Under the pieces are notes generated by a model, which was not told the DNA's origin, made no database searches, and saw nothing but the letters and a program-made list of their open reading frames with translations. A program made the translations under genes and the position numbers. From assembly GCA_021399435.1 (NCBI GenBank), contig JAJTUP010000079.1, forward strand, positions 186,001-250,000: a stretch of DNA of 64,000 nt, written 5' to 3'. This document shows positions 18,914 to 27,818 of the stretch, one piece after another. This stretch comes from Diaporthe sp. PMI_573 (lineage: Eukaryota; Ascomycota; Sordariomycetes; Diaporthales; Diaporthaceae). The first letter of the stretch is position 1. The number at the start of each line of letters is the position of its first letter.

Positions 18914-20608
18914 TTTTAACTTACGCCTCTTGCATAATCAGGACATTTAGTGCCAGCATTAGATGAAGGGTTGCCTCTAACGGCACATTAATGGTTCACC
19001 GGTTACAAGGGCGAAATGCCGGCGGGAGAAAGTTGAGGGGCTGGGGAAATCGAGTCTGGGCCAGGATGCGCCGCTCTAGTCCCGCGACTTGGCCTTGCGC
19101 AAGCCCTGATATAAGTGTCAGAGGGAATGAGAAAGACTTGTCTGCCGCCAAGTTCCGCAAAGTGGGAGTGCGTGGTCTCACGCCGCGGCCTTTCCGTCTC
19201 GTATCTAATCGATACTAAGGAATAGGTGATGCACCTGAAGAACCCAATTTGTCGGTCACTGGCTTGCTTTAGTGGCTCGACTGAAATATCTCTGTCTTAT
19301 TCTTCCTGTCAAGTCTAACAAGCGAACTGTTATGCAGCCAATCCGCAGGTGTAGGGTGCTATTGCCTCTTTGCTTCTGCGCCCCGAGAGGACTGGCAAGC
19401 GTGGATGCATGTTGCAGTTTCGAGACGTCGAAAGACCGTGGCGGGATGGAGTGGTATTCAGTTCCCCGGTGTGGGGCGTCCCTCACATCTCGTCTGCAGT
19501 CCTGCTAACCGAGCACTTTTGCAGATCCCCGCTTACGCCACCCCTGTTCACAGTATGTATTATCGCGATCGCAAACCCCTAGGTAATGATCAAGGATATA
19601 CCTTGAAGGACGGGGTGAGTGTCTTGATGTATACGGGTCTTCATCCACAATCGGCTCACATTATCAAGTTCAAGCAGACAAGACTCCGACCTGGCAGGCC
19701 GGGTCGGAGAGATGCTGCTGCCGGACGTTTGCAACGAACCAGATCTATTCCAGCGTGTTACTTCAGCCAGACCCTTAGCTCTTCACCAGCTCGAGGGACT
19801 TGAATGAATAGCCTTGCTCACTCCCCAGCGTCCCGGTTCATTTAGGTCCCAACTACGTAGTCGAGATAAAAGATTGCTTGCCACAAGTACCTGGGTCAGC
19901 AACATCTTGTACGGAGCAGTGTCAAGGGAGCTTGACGTATGGAAGCTGCCTGCAAGTGCCGGTCTCCTTCTCATTTGGAAATTCCACGCAGGAGGCGTAG
20001 CGCAGATCTTGTTTCCGCCAAGTCTCACCTTATTAAACCAACCTGAGAAAAACGCTATGCGTGAGATGACGGGACAAGGATGAAGCAATGATTGGGAAGA
20101 CGGAGATGCTATATCACCGTTGTGCGTTATCACCCCGACTGGGAGCTTTCTAGTATTAATCATATAACCCTAGCCCTAACCCTAGCCCTAAGAACAATGC
20201 ACAACGAGGTGCGGGAGGAGAACACGGTGCGAACAGAGTCAGCTGGCAATTTGCAGACTGATGGAAAGGACTGCCGCCACTCCACAGCAGAATCTGCCGG
20301 GAGTTTGAGGTGCGCCTCTATCAACAAGCTCATGCAGCGCTGTTGACCCAAGACAGACTAGGTGACCGAAGTCGAGAGAGGTCTTCTTACACAAGTCAGC
20401 GCGATACCGGCGTCGGGTCCTTCCGAGCAAGATCAAACCCAAAGTTCACTGGTAATAATAAAGAAGGCTGTTGCACTCTCTCCCTCCGATCAACCTGCGT
20501 TACAATAGACACGCTGAGGCTCGCACCACAACAGCCAGTAGGGAACGAGTCCAGCGCCGAACGAGAAACGCGTGATAAACGCACCACACGGACCATATCC
20601 TTCAACGT
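18914..20608. other. hAT 3' flank and region without a recognised gene
   Basis: The first bases (TTTTAA) carry the original hAT stop. Beyond that, small frames on both strands show no motifs. A short telomere-like repeat is present at 20166-20192. Confidence 0.4.
20166..20192 (+). repeat. Interstitial telomere-like repeat
   Basis: Four units alternating CCCTAG and CCCTAA, close to the fungal telomere unit CCCTAA, in otherwise ordinary sequence. Confidence 0.7.
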
Positions 20609-21119
20609 TCAATCCGCTTTAAGCCGCAGCGCCCCGGTTGGGTCGTCCTTGGCCTCCCCAGGTTTTTCGTCGACCTCAGCACTGCAGTGATGGATGCCTA
20701 ATTCCAGGATAGCACCGACAAGATACAAGCTCCCAGTTACCAAGATATGCGTTGCGTTGGCTGGACCAGCATTTTCCCTTGCTACCAGAATAGCGTCCTG
20801 CACGCATGCGGTAGTCTTGACAGTCGTGTCTGTCGGCTTGATGCTTCTCCAGATCTCACAATAGCGCTGTAAGATCAACTCGTCCTCTCTTGAGTATTTG
20901 TCTGGTCTAAGTGTTAGCGCTTTCCATTTTCCACGGTTCTAGAAGAAACACCTTTGTCTTTGTAGTATGTTGTGAATATCACATGATCAATCGACCCTCG
21001 GAGGGACTCTGCTAAGCGCCTAACAACACCCTCGCCATCTCGAGCCGTCGATTGCTGCGCGAAAAGTACGATCCGGACGACTGGTTGTGCACTATAGTCC
21101 GTAAGCAGGCATCGCAACC
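20609..21119 (-). pseudogene. Folylpolyglutamate synthase pseudogene, 3' part
   Basis: Reading on the minus strand gives PVVRIVLFAQQSTARDGEG and DHVIFTTYYKD (the Mur-ligase-like C-terminal domain), then KYSREDELILQRYCEIWRS and the hallmark HILVTGSLYLVGAILELG near the end. A probable short intron ends GCTAACACTTAG near 20914, but the exact joint is off by one base, so a frameshift may be present. This is the C-terminal domain of folylpolyglutamate/dihydrofolate synthase. The preceding domain lies 3.1 kb away at 24253-24800, displaced by the MULE insertion. Confidence 0.8.
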
Positions 21120-21128
21120 TTTTTTTTT

Positions 21129-21183
21129 GAAAGCGGATATTCGTACAACCAAAATCGGATGCCACACAACTTTTTCTGACTAA
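21129..21183 (+). repeat. Left MULE inverted repeat
   Basis: 55 bases identical to the reverse complement of 24188-24242; similarity decays inward. Confidence 0.92.
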
Positions 21184-21415
21184 GCAGCGCTGCAGCCAAT
21201 CAGAGCCTCTCATTTCACTACACTTCACCACCCACGATAGTGCTTTTTGCAGCCTCTCCAATATGCCCTGCACATCCTCCTCTGCCCACCAACCTTAACC
21301 CACCTACCCACCACCAACGCTTCGTCAAATCGACTATCTGCTTCATAGGATCGATCAATTCGGCATCAAAGATATACCCTAGCTAATTAGATTCCGTCTT
21401 CTTACTGCTGTAACG

Positions 21416-23935
21416 ATGGCGCAGGTCCCAGACTACTCGGGGCTTGAGGCTCAGTGGCAGGCGGACTGTCATAATTGGAACACAAACATCACCGCCACGA
21501 ACCATCGCCAACCAGCCCTTTCCAACCCTTCTCCCTTCCTGAGACTTTTCAATAATGGATATGATACCTATGAGGACCTTAAGGCTGATTTAGATGTCGC
21601 CACGAAGTCTGCTGGCTGGCTGGCACACGTCCGGACATCAAAGGGCAATCACAGGACGTTAGTATGCAGCCGAGGTGCCGAGCGCCCATCGACCGCGACG
21701 AAAAGCAACACCACGACGATAAAAGCGAGCTGTGGATGGCAAGCAATAGCCCATACGACGAGGGCAACGTCAAATAAGTGGAAGCTTCTTATCCAGGAGC
21801 ATAGACATACCCATCACGGCCCTCAAGAAGTCCCTGGGGCCCAGCGTGGCTGGGCAAAGCTTTCCGAAGCACATCTCGAATTCCTCACTCAAACGGCACG
21901 TGACCCGACCCTCGCTACACCGAAACGGCTAGAGGCACTGCTTCGTCAACAGTACCCTGATGTTCAGCTTGGGCCGAATACCCTCAAGAACTGGCTACAA
22001 AGCTTTCGAAGAGACAAGCAGGGCATCTACACGCCATCTCAAGCGACATTAGACTGGCTGGAGAAGAAGGGCTGCTGGTACCGCTTTGCCCAAGATAAGG
22101 AGGACAATATTACGGGCATCTTTTGGTGTGAGACCCAGCAGATAGCGTGGCTTCGAGAGCGACGTTTTTCTCACAGCGTATCGCTTGATTGCACCTACTC
22201 GACCAATAACAAGAAGATGCCGTACTTTCAAGGCACGGCGTTGACCCACACGAAGAAGATTATCCCGTTATTTCAAGGCGTCGTCGACAACGAGAGGGAA
22301 AGCGGCTTCCGGTGGCTTCTCGAGCAATTTCGCCGGCTACTGCGTGAATACGACGCCGACGACCCTACCCTTTTCGTCACAGACTATGATAACGCCCTAA
22401 TTAACGCCCTCGAGTCCGAATTTCCTCAAGCACGGCACCAGCTATGTGTTTGCCATATGAATATGAACGTTGTACTATATATTAAGAAGAAGTGGCGAAA
22501 GCCGGTGGAATTGACGGCGGCAGAAGCAGACGACGAGGACGCTGAAGATGCCGAAGAAGGGGAGGGCGCCGAGGAAGCCACGCTTAATGCGCCGGCGAGA
22601 AATAAGGCCACGATACCCAACAAGGTCCCAGACGACGTTCCCTACACTCGACAGGCCCTATTTGACCTCCTTAAGTTCATGGAGTACTCTACGGATCGTG
22701 GGGTCTATGAGACGGCTTGGCGGCGGCTTCAAGAGAAGTTTTCTGACCAGACGGCTATCCTTAACTACCTTAAGACCTACTATGTTGACGACGACGAGAA
22801 GATCGTCGCCAAATGGGCTGGCCACCAGACCTGCAAAACCCTCAACTTTGGCTTACGTACGACCTCTTCTACAGAGCGTATGCACCGGAAAGTCAAGATT
22901 TACTTGGGCCACGGGTTGGGAAATCTCCTCTATCTGGCTGAGGCTGTTCACGAGGCTATTAGGGATACTGCTGAGCAGCTTCGTCACGAGGAAGCCCGCC
23001 AGAAGACCCTACTGCTTCAGAAGTTTAATGGGCAGAAGTGGCTGGGTGGCATTTCTCACCAAGTCTCGTGGGCGGCGCTGGAACACCTCGCGAGGACCAG
23101 GCAGCACGCTTTAAAGATGCTTCGAAAAGAAGTCTCACGAGGCTACTGTACGGCTTCAAGCTGCGCTTGCCCTATCTACACCCAGTACGGCTTAATTTGT
23201 GCTAACCGAATAGCCGACCGAGAGGAAGCAGACCTTCCTCTCGAGAAGGCCGACGTTCATGAAGTTTACTGGCTTGATCGTGACCTCTCGCTTGACAACC
23301 CGCTCCTTACGGTCCTCTCGCCGAAGAAGGTCACGGCGACGAAGGGAAGACCTCGTGAGATAGCTACATTTGCAGCTAACGAAGAGGGGGTCTTTCAGAG
23401 CAGTAGCAGCCGTGGGAAGGCCGTGATGGGCAAGAAGACGACATCGACGACGACTTCTCTGGGCAGTAAGGCAGGCGATAAAACAAGGGCGACGACGGCT
23501 TCAGTACAGCGTGTAAACTCGGCTTTCGAGCACAATGACTCAACGCTTCAGTCTCTAGATGAAGAGGACACCCATAGTAGCGATGCCCAGCAAGAAGCCG
23601 TCCGGCGAGACCAACGGCTAGTGGTCGGGCTCACGAAGCAAAGAAACCGCCAGCCTCAGAAGCGAAGAGCCAAAGGCACGGCGTCGCCGGCGGCTACACC
23701 CTCAAGCTCACGGCCAGCGGCTAAGAGGCAGCGGACGGGGGCACGGAGGACTGTCAACCAGCTGCCATGCATAGACCTAACGGCTGGCAATATCGACGGC
23801 GACGACAGTAACGACGGTGACGACGGTGACGACGGTAACGACGGCGAGGGCGCTGAGGGCGGCGAGGCCGCCAAGGAAACGCAGGACGAGATCGTCGCCG
23901 TGATGCCCGGCTTTGTTGACTTACTATTCGACTAG
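21416..23935 (+). CDS. MULE (Hop-like) transposase
   Basis: 839 residues, uninterrupted. ATG at 21416 follows a leader that contains the left inverted repeat. The N-terminus has a FAR1/WRKY-GCM1-like DNA-binding region (YDTYEDLKADLDVATKSAGW ... CGWQAIAHT). The MULE catalytic core follows: SVSLDCTYSTNNKKMPYFQ (first Asp), LFVTDYDNALINALESEFP (second Asp) and HQLCVCHMNMNV. After an acidic insert (EDAEDAEEGEGAEE) come a TSSTERMHRKVK segment and a degenerate SWIM-like cluster (CTASSCACPIYTQYGLICAN, final His replaced by Asn). The tail carries AKRQRTGARRTVNQLPCIDLT and an acidic DGDD run. Such enzymes excise and insert elements with 9-bp duplications. A relic of a relative lies at 6308-6700. Confidence 0.92.
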   Translation: MAQVPDYSGLEAQWQADCHNWNTNITATNHRQPALSNPSPFLRLFNNGYDTYEDLKADLDVATKSAGWLAHVRTSKGNHRTLVCSRGAERPSTATKSNTTTIKASCGWQAIAHTTRATSNKWKLLIQEHRHTHHGPQEVPGAQRGWAKLSEAHLEFLTQTARDPTLATPKRLEALLRQQYPDVQLGPNTLKNWLQSFRRDKQGIYTPSQATLDWLEKKGCWYRFAQDKEDNITGIFWCETQQIAWLRERRFSHSVSLDCTYSTNNKKMPYFQGTALTHTKKIIPLFQGVVDNERESGFRWLLEQFRRLLREYDADDPTLFVTDYDNALINALESEFPQARHQLCVCHMNMNVVLYIKKKWRKPVELTAAEADDEDAEDAEEGEGAEEATLNAPARNKATIPNKVPDDVPYTRQALFDLLKFMEYSTDRGVYETAWRRLQEKFSDQTAILNYLKTYYVDDDEKIVAKWAGHQTCKTLNFGLRTTSSTERMHRKVKIYLGHGLGNLLYLAEAVHEAIRDTAEQLRHEEARQKTLLLQKFNGQKWLGGISHQVSWAALEHLARTRQHALKMLRKEVSRGYCTASSCACPIYTQYGLICANRIADREEADLPLEKADVHEVYWLDRDLSLDNPLLTVLSPKKVTATKGRPREIATFAANEEGVFQSSSSRGKAVMGKKTTSTTTSLGSKAGDKTRATTASVQRVNSAFEHNDSTLQSLDEEDTHSSDAQQEAVRRDQRLVVGLTKQRNRQPQKRRAKGTASPAATPSSSRPAAKRQRTGARRTVNQLPCIDLTAGNIDGDDSNDGDDGDDGNDGEGAEGGEAAKETQDEIVAVMPGFVDLLFD

Positions 23936-23976
23936 CTGGGTCACGTGGGCGACGACATGGGCATCGTGGGCATCGT

Positions 23977-24069
23977 GGGCACCGTTTGCCAACACTTGGG
24001 TCTAATAGTGCTTATTTGCTTGATTTGGGCACCGTTTTCCAACACTTGGGTCGAATGGTGCTTATTTGG
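23977..24069 (+). repeat. Two-copy 50-bp tandem repeat in the MULE 3' region
   Basis: GGGCACCGTTT(G/T)CCAACACTTGGGT starts at 23977 and again at 24027, with GTGCTTATTTG following in both copies. It lies between the transposase stop and the right inverted repeat and may be a subterminal binding repeat. Confidence 0.7.
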
Positions 24070-24187
24070 TGCCCTTGAGTGCGTGGGAATAGTGGCATGC
24101 AGCGGCATGTTAGTCGGTGTAATCACGTTAATTATTTGTATGGCGAACCCATAGTGTTTTTTAATTCAGGCACAGGGGCCAGCATGA

Positions 24188-24242
24188 TTAGTCAGAAAAA
24201 GTTGTGTGGCATCCGATTTTGGTTGTACGAATATCCGCTTTC
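24188..24242 (-). repeat. Right MULE inverted repeat
   Basis: Mirror of 21129-21183. Confidence 0.92.
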
Positions 24243-24252
24243 TTTTTTTTTG

Positions 24253-24800
24253 GCGAAGAGGCTTAATACCTTAAGGATGTTCTTTCGAACCAGCCCGTAG
24301 CTTCTGTTATACTTAGTTCGTTATGCGCTCCATCTAGAAACCAGGTGAGATTGCCATCTTTGACAACCTGGAAGCGCCCTGGCCAGCGGAATTGCCGTAT
24401 CCCATCGATGAGATCTTGTTGCGATAAGCGCCGCGGTTGCCCCTGTGGCGCTGCTCGTCGAAGGACCTCATCGCTTATTGCTCGCGCGAGGGAGCAGTTC
24501 AGGCGCTGTACATGACTTTCGAAATCGCCGGGCAGATTCGGATCCTCAGCTACAAAGTTGAGCGACACCTGTTTCTCGTCGGCCCGACTCTGTATGACAG
24601 CAGATACATTTTGCTCCTGCGGAACAGAAAATGCCGCAGCGCCTCGCTTGAAGATGCCCGCCTTATGCCAGGCGATATTCTCAATAGTTGGACCGAGATC
24701 GACTATATGATCGATACCAATGCTTGTGATCGCAGTTACAATTGGATTTTCGACAACATTGGTAGCATCATATTCCCCACCATGGTGGGTCTCGTATCAC
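24253..24800 (-). pseudogene. Folylpolyglutamate synthase pseudogene, central part, 5' truncated
   Basis: The minus strand reads YETHHGGEYDATNVVENP, ITSIGIDHIVDLGPTIENIAWHKAGIF, AFSVPQEQ, and further on RWPGRFQVVKDGNL, WFLDGAHNELSITEATGWF. These are the ordered motifs of the FPGS/DHFS Mur-ligase central domain (GGxxDATN, IGxDH, IAxxKAGIF, WPGR, DGAHN). An in-frame TGA lies just before YETHH and no P-loop domain is found upstream, so the ATP-binding N-terminus is lost. The frame meets a stop soon after GWFE, close to the MULE target site. The enzyme would have added glutamates to folates. Confidence 0.85.
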
Positions 24801-25404
24801 GGTGATAGCAGGCTGTGCTGAGCCGGGAATTATTATTTGAGAGTAGAACACCAGCACGGGCAATAGTACCGGCATAGTGGTGCTGTTGATGACGAGTTCC
24901 TTATAAAGATATCATAATTGGGCCTTAGACTATGATTTTTCGGGCTTAGCTTTGGTATATATCTACAAAGCCATGCGATGAACTACACCCTATGTACACT
25001 GGTCCGGATAAACTGACATGACCGAGAACCTCTCAGAGACCGTGCCCGTCTCGTTCTTAAATTACAATTGGTACGTGACCTAATCTGAGTTCTTTCCAAA
25101 GCTGAGCTCCTCTTTCTTCGCCGTGACGAGATCTTCGTGAGGAGGGCTCTCTCGTGACGAAGTCCGAATTGGCCGCAGGGACTGCCGCGCCGAAGCTGGA
25201 CAAGGAGTTCTTGAGCGTGACGAGTCAAACACTTCTCTGACAAACAGATACTGTGGCATATAGTGAACTTCACTCTTTTCTTTTACGAAGGAACTGGTGT
25301 ACTTGTAATTTAATGACGTTGTTTCTGGGGCAAGTTGAAGCCGGGTTTATATTTAAGAAAGCTTTGAACTTTTGATTTTGGAACCACTGACCACTATTTC
25401 TCAA
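24801..25404. other. Region without a recognised gene
   Basis: The minus frame 24983-25273 has no motif. TCGTGACGA-like strings recur near 25120-25220. Confidence 0.35.
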
Positions 25405-27104
25405 CTAACGCCGCGCACCAGTACGCTTTCTCCCAGAAGACCTTTCAGATACAGGCTCTTTTCCGCGCCTCGCCCTCTTCTGACTCCGCGTCTCGGGTTC
25501 CCCAGTTGGCTGGATCGCGTCCTCACCACCAGCACCACCGGTTATACCACTGGAATTTCCCTCGGTGCCATCCGCGATACCATGAGATTGGGATGGTAAA
25601 GGAGCTTCATAGAAGTGATCCGGTGAACCCTCTCCTCCAGAGCGCCCATCTCCTGCAATGCTCGATTGCAAAGCAGCATCAGGATCAGCGACGTCGGTCA
25701 GTGTCGGATTTCCAGCCTGACCAACCGCCTTTGAACCACTAGAAGACGCACCCAACTCAGTGCCAAACGAGGGGTCCAATCTTCTCTTCCGCGGCTTCTG
25801 TGCACTGGAGCTACCCTCCTGGACTCGACTAGCCCTCGCAGCGGATGGAGATGATACAGAGGGAGACGGTCCCTGTTTAGCTCCACCGGCAACATCGCCT
25901 TCAGTGTTCCTGGTATTCTTCTTAGGGGTCGTCCTCGTCTTCATATCGCCGAAGGGACTGCCGCCAATACCGGATCCAGAAGGCCCGTCTCTGTTCAAAT
26001 CAGTAGGGACGATGACCGGGATATACACGCCAGAGGGAACATCCCGAAGCAGCGATGTCTTGAGAAGACCAATCATCTTCCCGATGAAATGAACCACGCG
26101 ACCCTCTGTTTGGAGGAAGCCTCCTCTTTTGATCGCTCTGCCCCACCTCGTTTCACGGAGGAAAGTCTCCACACGAGGCCAGTAGAGAAGGACGTGGAAG
26201 GGATAATCACCACTTGGTGGGACCTTTGACCCATCTCCTTGTGCGGGCGGATTCATGTTGAAACGCGTGCTCATTCTCAAAAACCCCATCGCATTGTTCC
26301 TTTCCGATATATCCAGCCAAGATGGTAGGACACCAACATCTTTCCAGGCATACTTGTTCGGATCGCAGATACCGAAACCATGGACGGTCATAGGATGGGT
26401 GGGTAGCTCGAGGCTCTTGTCGAAGGTTCGTCCGGCTCTGTGCGAAAAATGTCAGCACATAGAGCTCGGGCCAAGCGTCGATAGTTGAGGACCAACTTTT
26501 GAAGACCGCCATTCACAGGGATGAAAAATTGAGCAACTGCGGTGGACGAACGGGTCTGACCAGCGGAGATGCGAAAAGAATCATCAGTCACCTGGCGCTT
26601 CCATGTGACCCAGTTGGGGTGAAAGCAGCCTTCAACGTTCCACGTGAAAGGCTTTGCCATATCCATAGTACAATCAGGGGCATAGACTGGAGCGATGACA
26701 TCAATGTCCCAACTCGAGCCATCGTTAAGCAAGATCTCGCGTTCTTCGCCCTGAACATTGTTGGGCCTGAAGGGAAACCCCAGCCGCAGGTGCCTTGTCT
26801 GTGTGAAAAGAACCTTGTTGGTATTCCAAAGATCATCTACCCTACCAATGCGAGTGGGTATAATCATGCGGAGTCCGTAGCTCTTTCGAGATTCAACCGT
26901 ATCGGAGCCCGAAAGCACTGGGATTTTGGCGGCAGTTCGTTCCGGCATACGAATGGTTCCTTCGTTGTTGGTGTAGGCATCGGTATCCCCCGCGTCAGAG
27001 TCTGCGGCCTCCCACGGGTCTTCATAAACGAAAGTACCAGTACTGACAACAGACACGGCGTCATCATCGACGCTGAAGGGACTATTGGCAGAACCAACAG
27101 CCAT
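25405..27104 (-). CDS. Unknown two-exon gene divergent from the Helitron Rep gene
   Basis: Exons 27104-26497 and 26437-25405 join in frame (phase 2) to 546 residues. The 59-nt intron has donor GTTGGT, branch GTGCTGAC and acceptor CGCACAG. After joining, GGLQK continues into AGRTFDKSLELPTHPMTVHG. The N-terminus is acidic (SVDDDAVSVVSTGTFVYEDP). The middle 300 residues form a folded domain with GDYPFHVLLYWPRVETFLR and GRVVHFIGKMIGLLKT, which has beta-rich stretches that could suit an OB-fold. The last 180 residues are Ser/Gly/Pro-rich with basic patches (KPRKRRLD, KRARRGKEP, GRKRTGARR). I do not recognise the family. It lies 714 bp upstream of, and divergent from, the Helitron genes, so it may be a Helitron passenger or accessory gene; no terminus proves this. 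Confidence 0.55.
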
Positions 27105-27818
27105 GGGTTAAAAATTTCGGGGGATATGATGCAGCATGCAGTATTGCAAAAGATTGGGCCGGAAATTGGAATGAATCCGGAGAAGTCCATGAGGATGGGG
27201 TTGATCCAAATAAAGTAGAAACACGGACCTTATTGCAAGGATGGGAGCCAGAGTCAAGCGATATCGTACAAAGAATTAAGGTTTTCAAAATAACCTCAAC
27301 TCTCTTACCTACGATGTTTCGTGCTCTGTGCCGCAGCGACCACATGATACTCACATCCCTATGCAGCAGGAAATCAAGCCAACCAATACATGCCGAGCAC
27401 AATCAGAACGGATGGTACTGAGCAAATAGAAGAGGGATTCTCAATACATGCTCTTACAAAGGATGTTTCGTGCTCTGCGCACCGGCGACGCAATAGAAAT
27501 ACATAACTAACAGTCCAACAACAAAGTTTAGAATCGTATATAAGATTAGGCTCAAATAGAGAACGCAGTACATATCAAACATATATTGCACGTAGCCGCG
27601 GATTTAGGGATCATCTTGACAACAGAAAATTGATGCTAAGAATAGCGGTCCAGGTATATAGAGCCAAATAAAAGGCTAATCGGAAACACTACGTAGCCAC
27701 ACTGTGCGGAACCTATAGCCGAGCACAGCGGGACGAGAAGATAAACTAGTCTTCAAATCTGAAAGATCGTAATCAATCTTGAGTGTACATATCATCAACC
27801 TTAAACTTGCTAGTGATC
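27105..27818. promoter_or_regulatory. Divergent spacer with repeated GATGTTTCGTGCTCTG motif
   Basis: The 714-bp AT-rich spacer between the unknown gene and the Helitron Rep frame. The motif GATGTTTCGTGCTCTG followed by a GC-rich CGAC-containing stretch occurs near 27312 and 27462, about 150 bp apart. GCCGAGCACA also recurs. It probably holds promoters for both genes. Confidence 0.4.

Larger units (their letters stand above)
21129..24242 (+). mobile_element. Hop-like Mutator (MULE) transposon
   Basis: 3114 bp. Perfect 55-bp terminal inverted repeats start GAAAGCGGATATTCG. They are flanked by runs of nine T (21120-21128) and nine to ten T (24243-24252), the 9-bp target duplication expected for MULEs. 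It carries one intact 839-residue transposase and sits inside the folylpolyglutamate synthase pseudogene. Size, transposase length and host resemble Hop of Fusarium oxysporum. Confidence 0.92.

Noticed and set aside
22501..22620. Frame change signals in the acidic insert of the MULE transposase
   Set aside because: The +1 frame is long (22548-23114) but the annotated frame keeps all MULE motifs on both sides without interruption.
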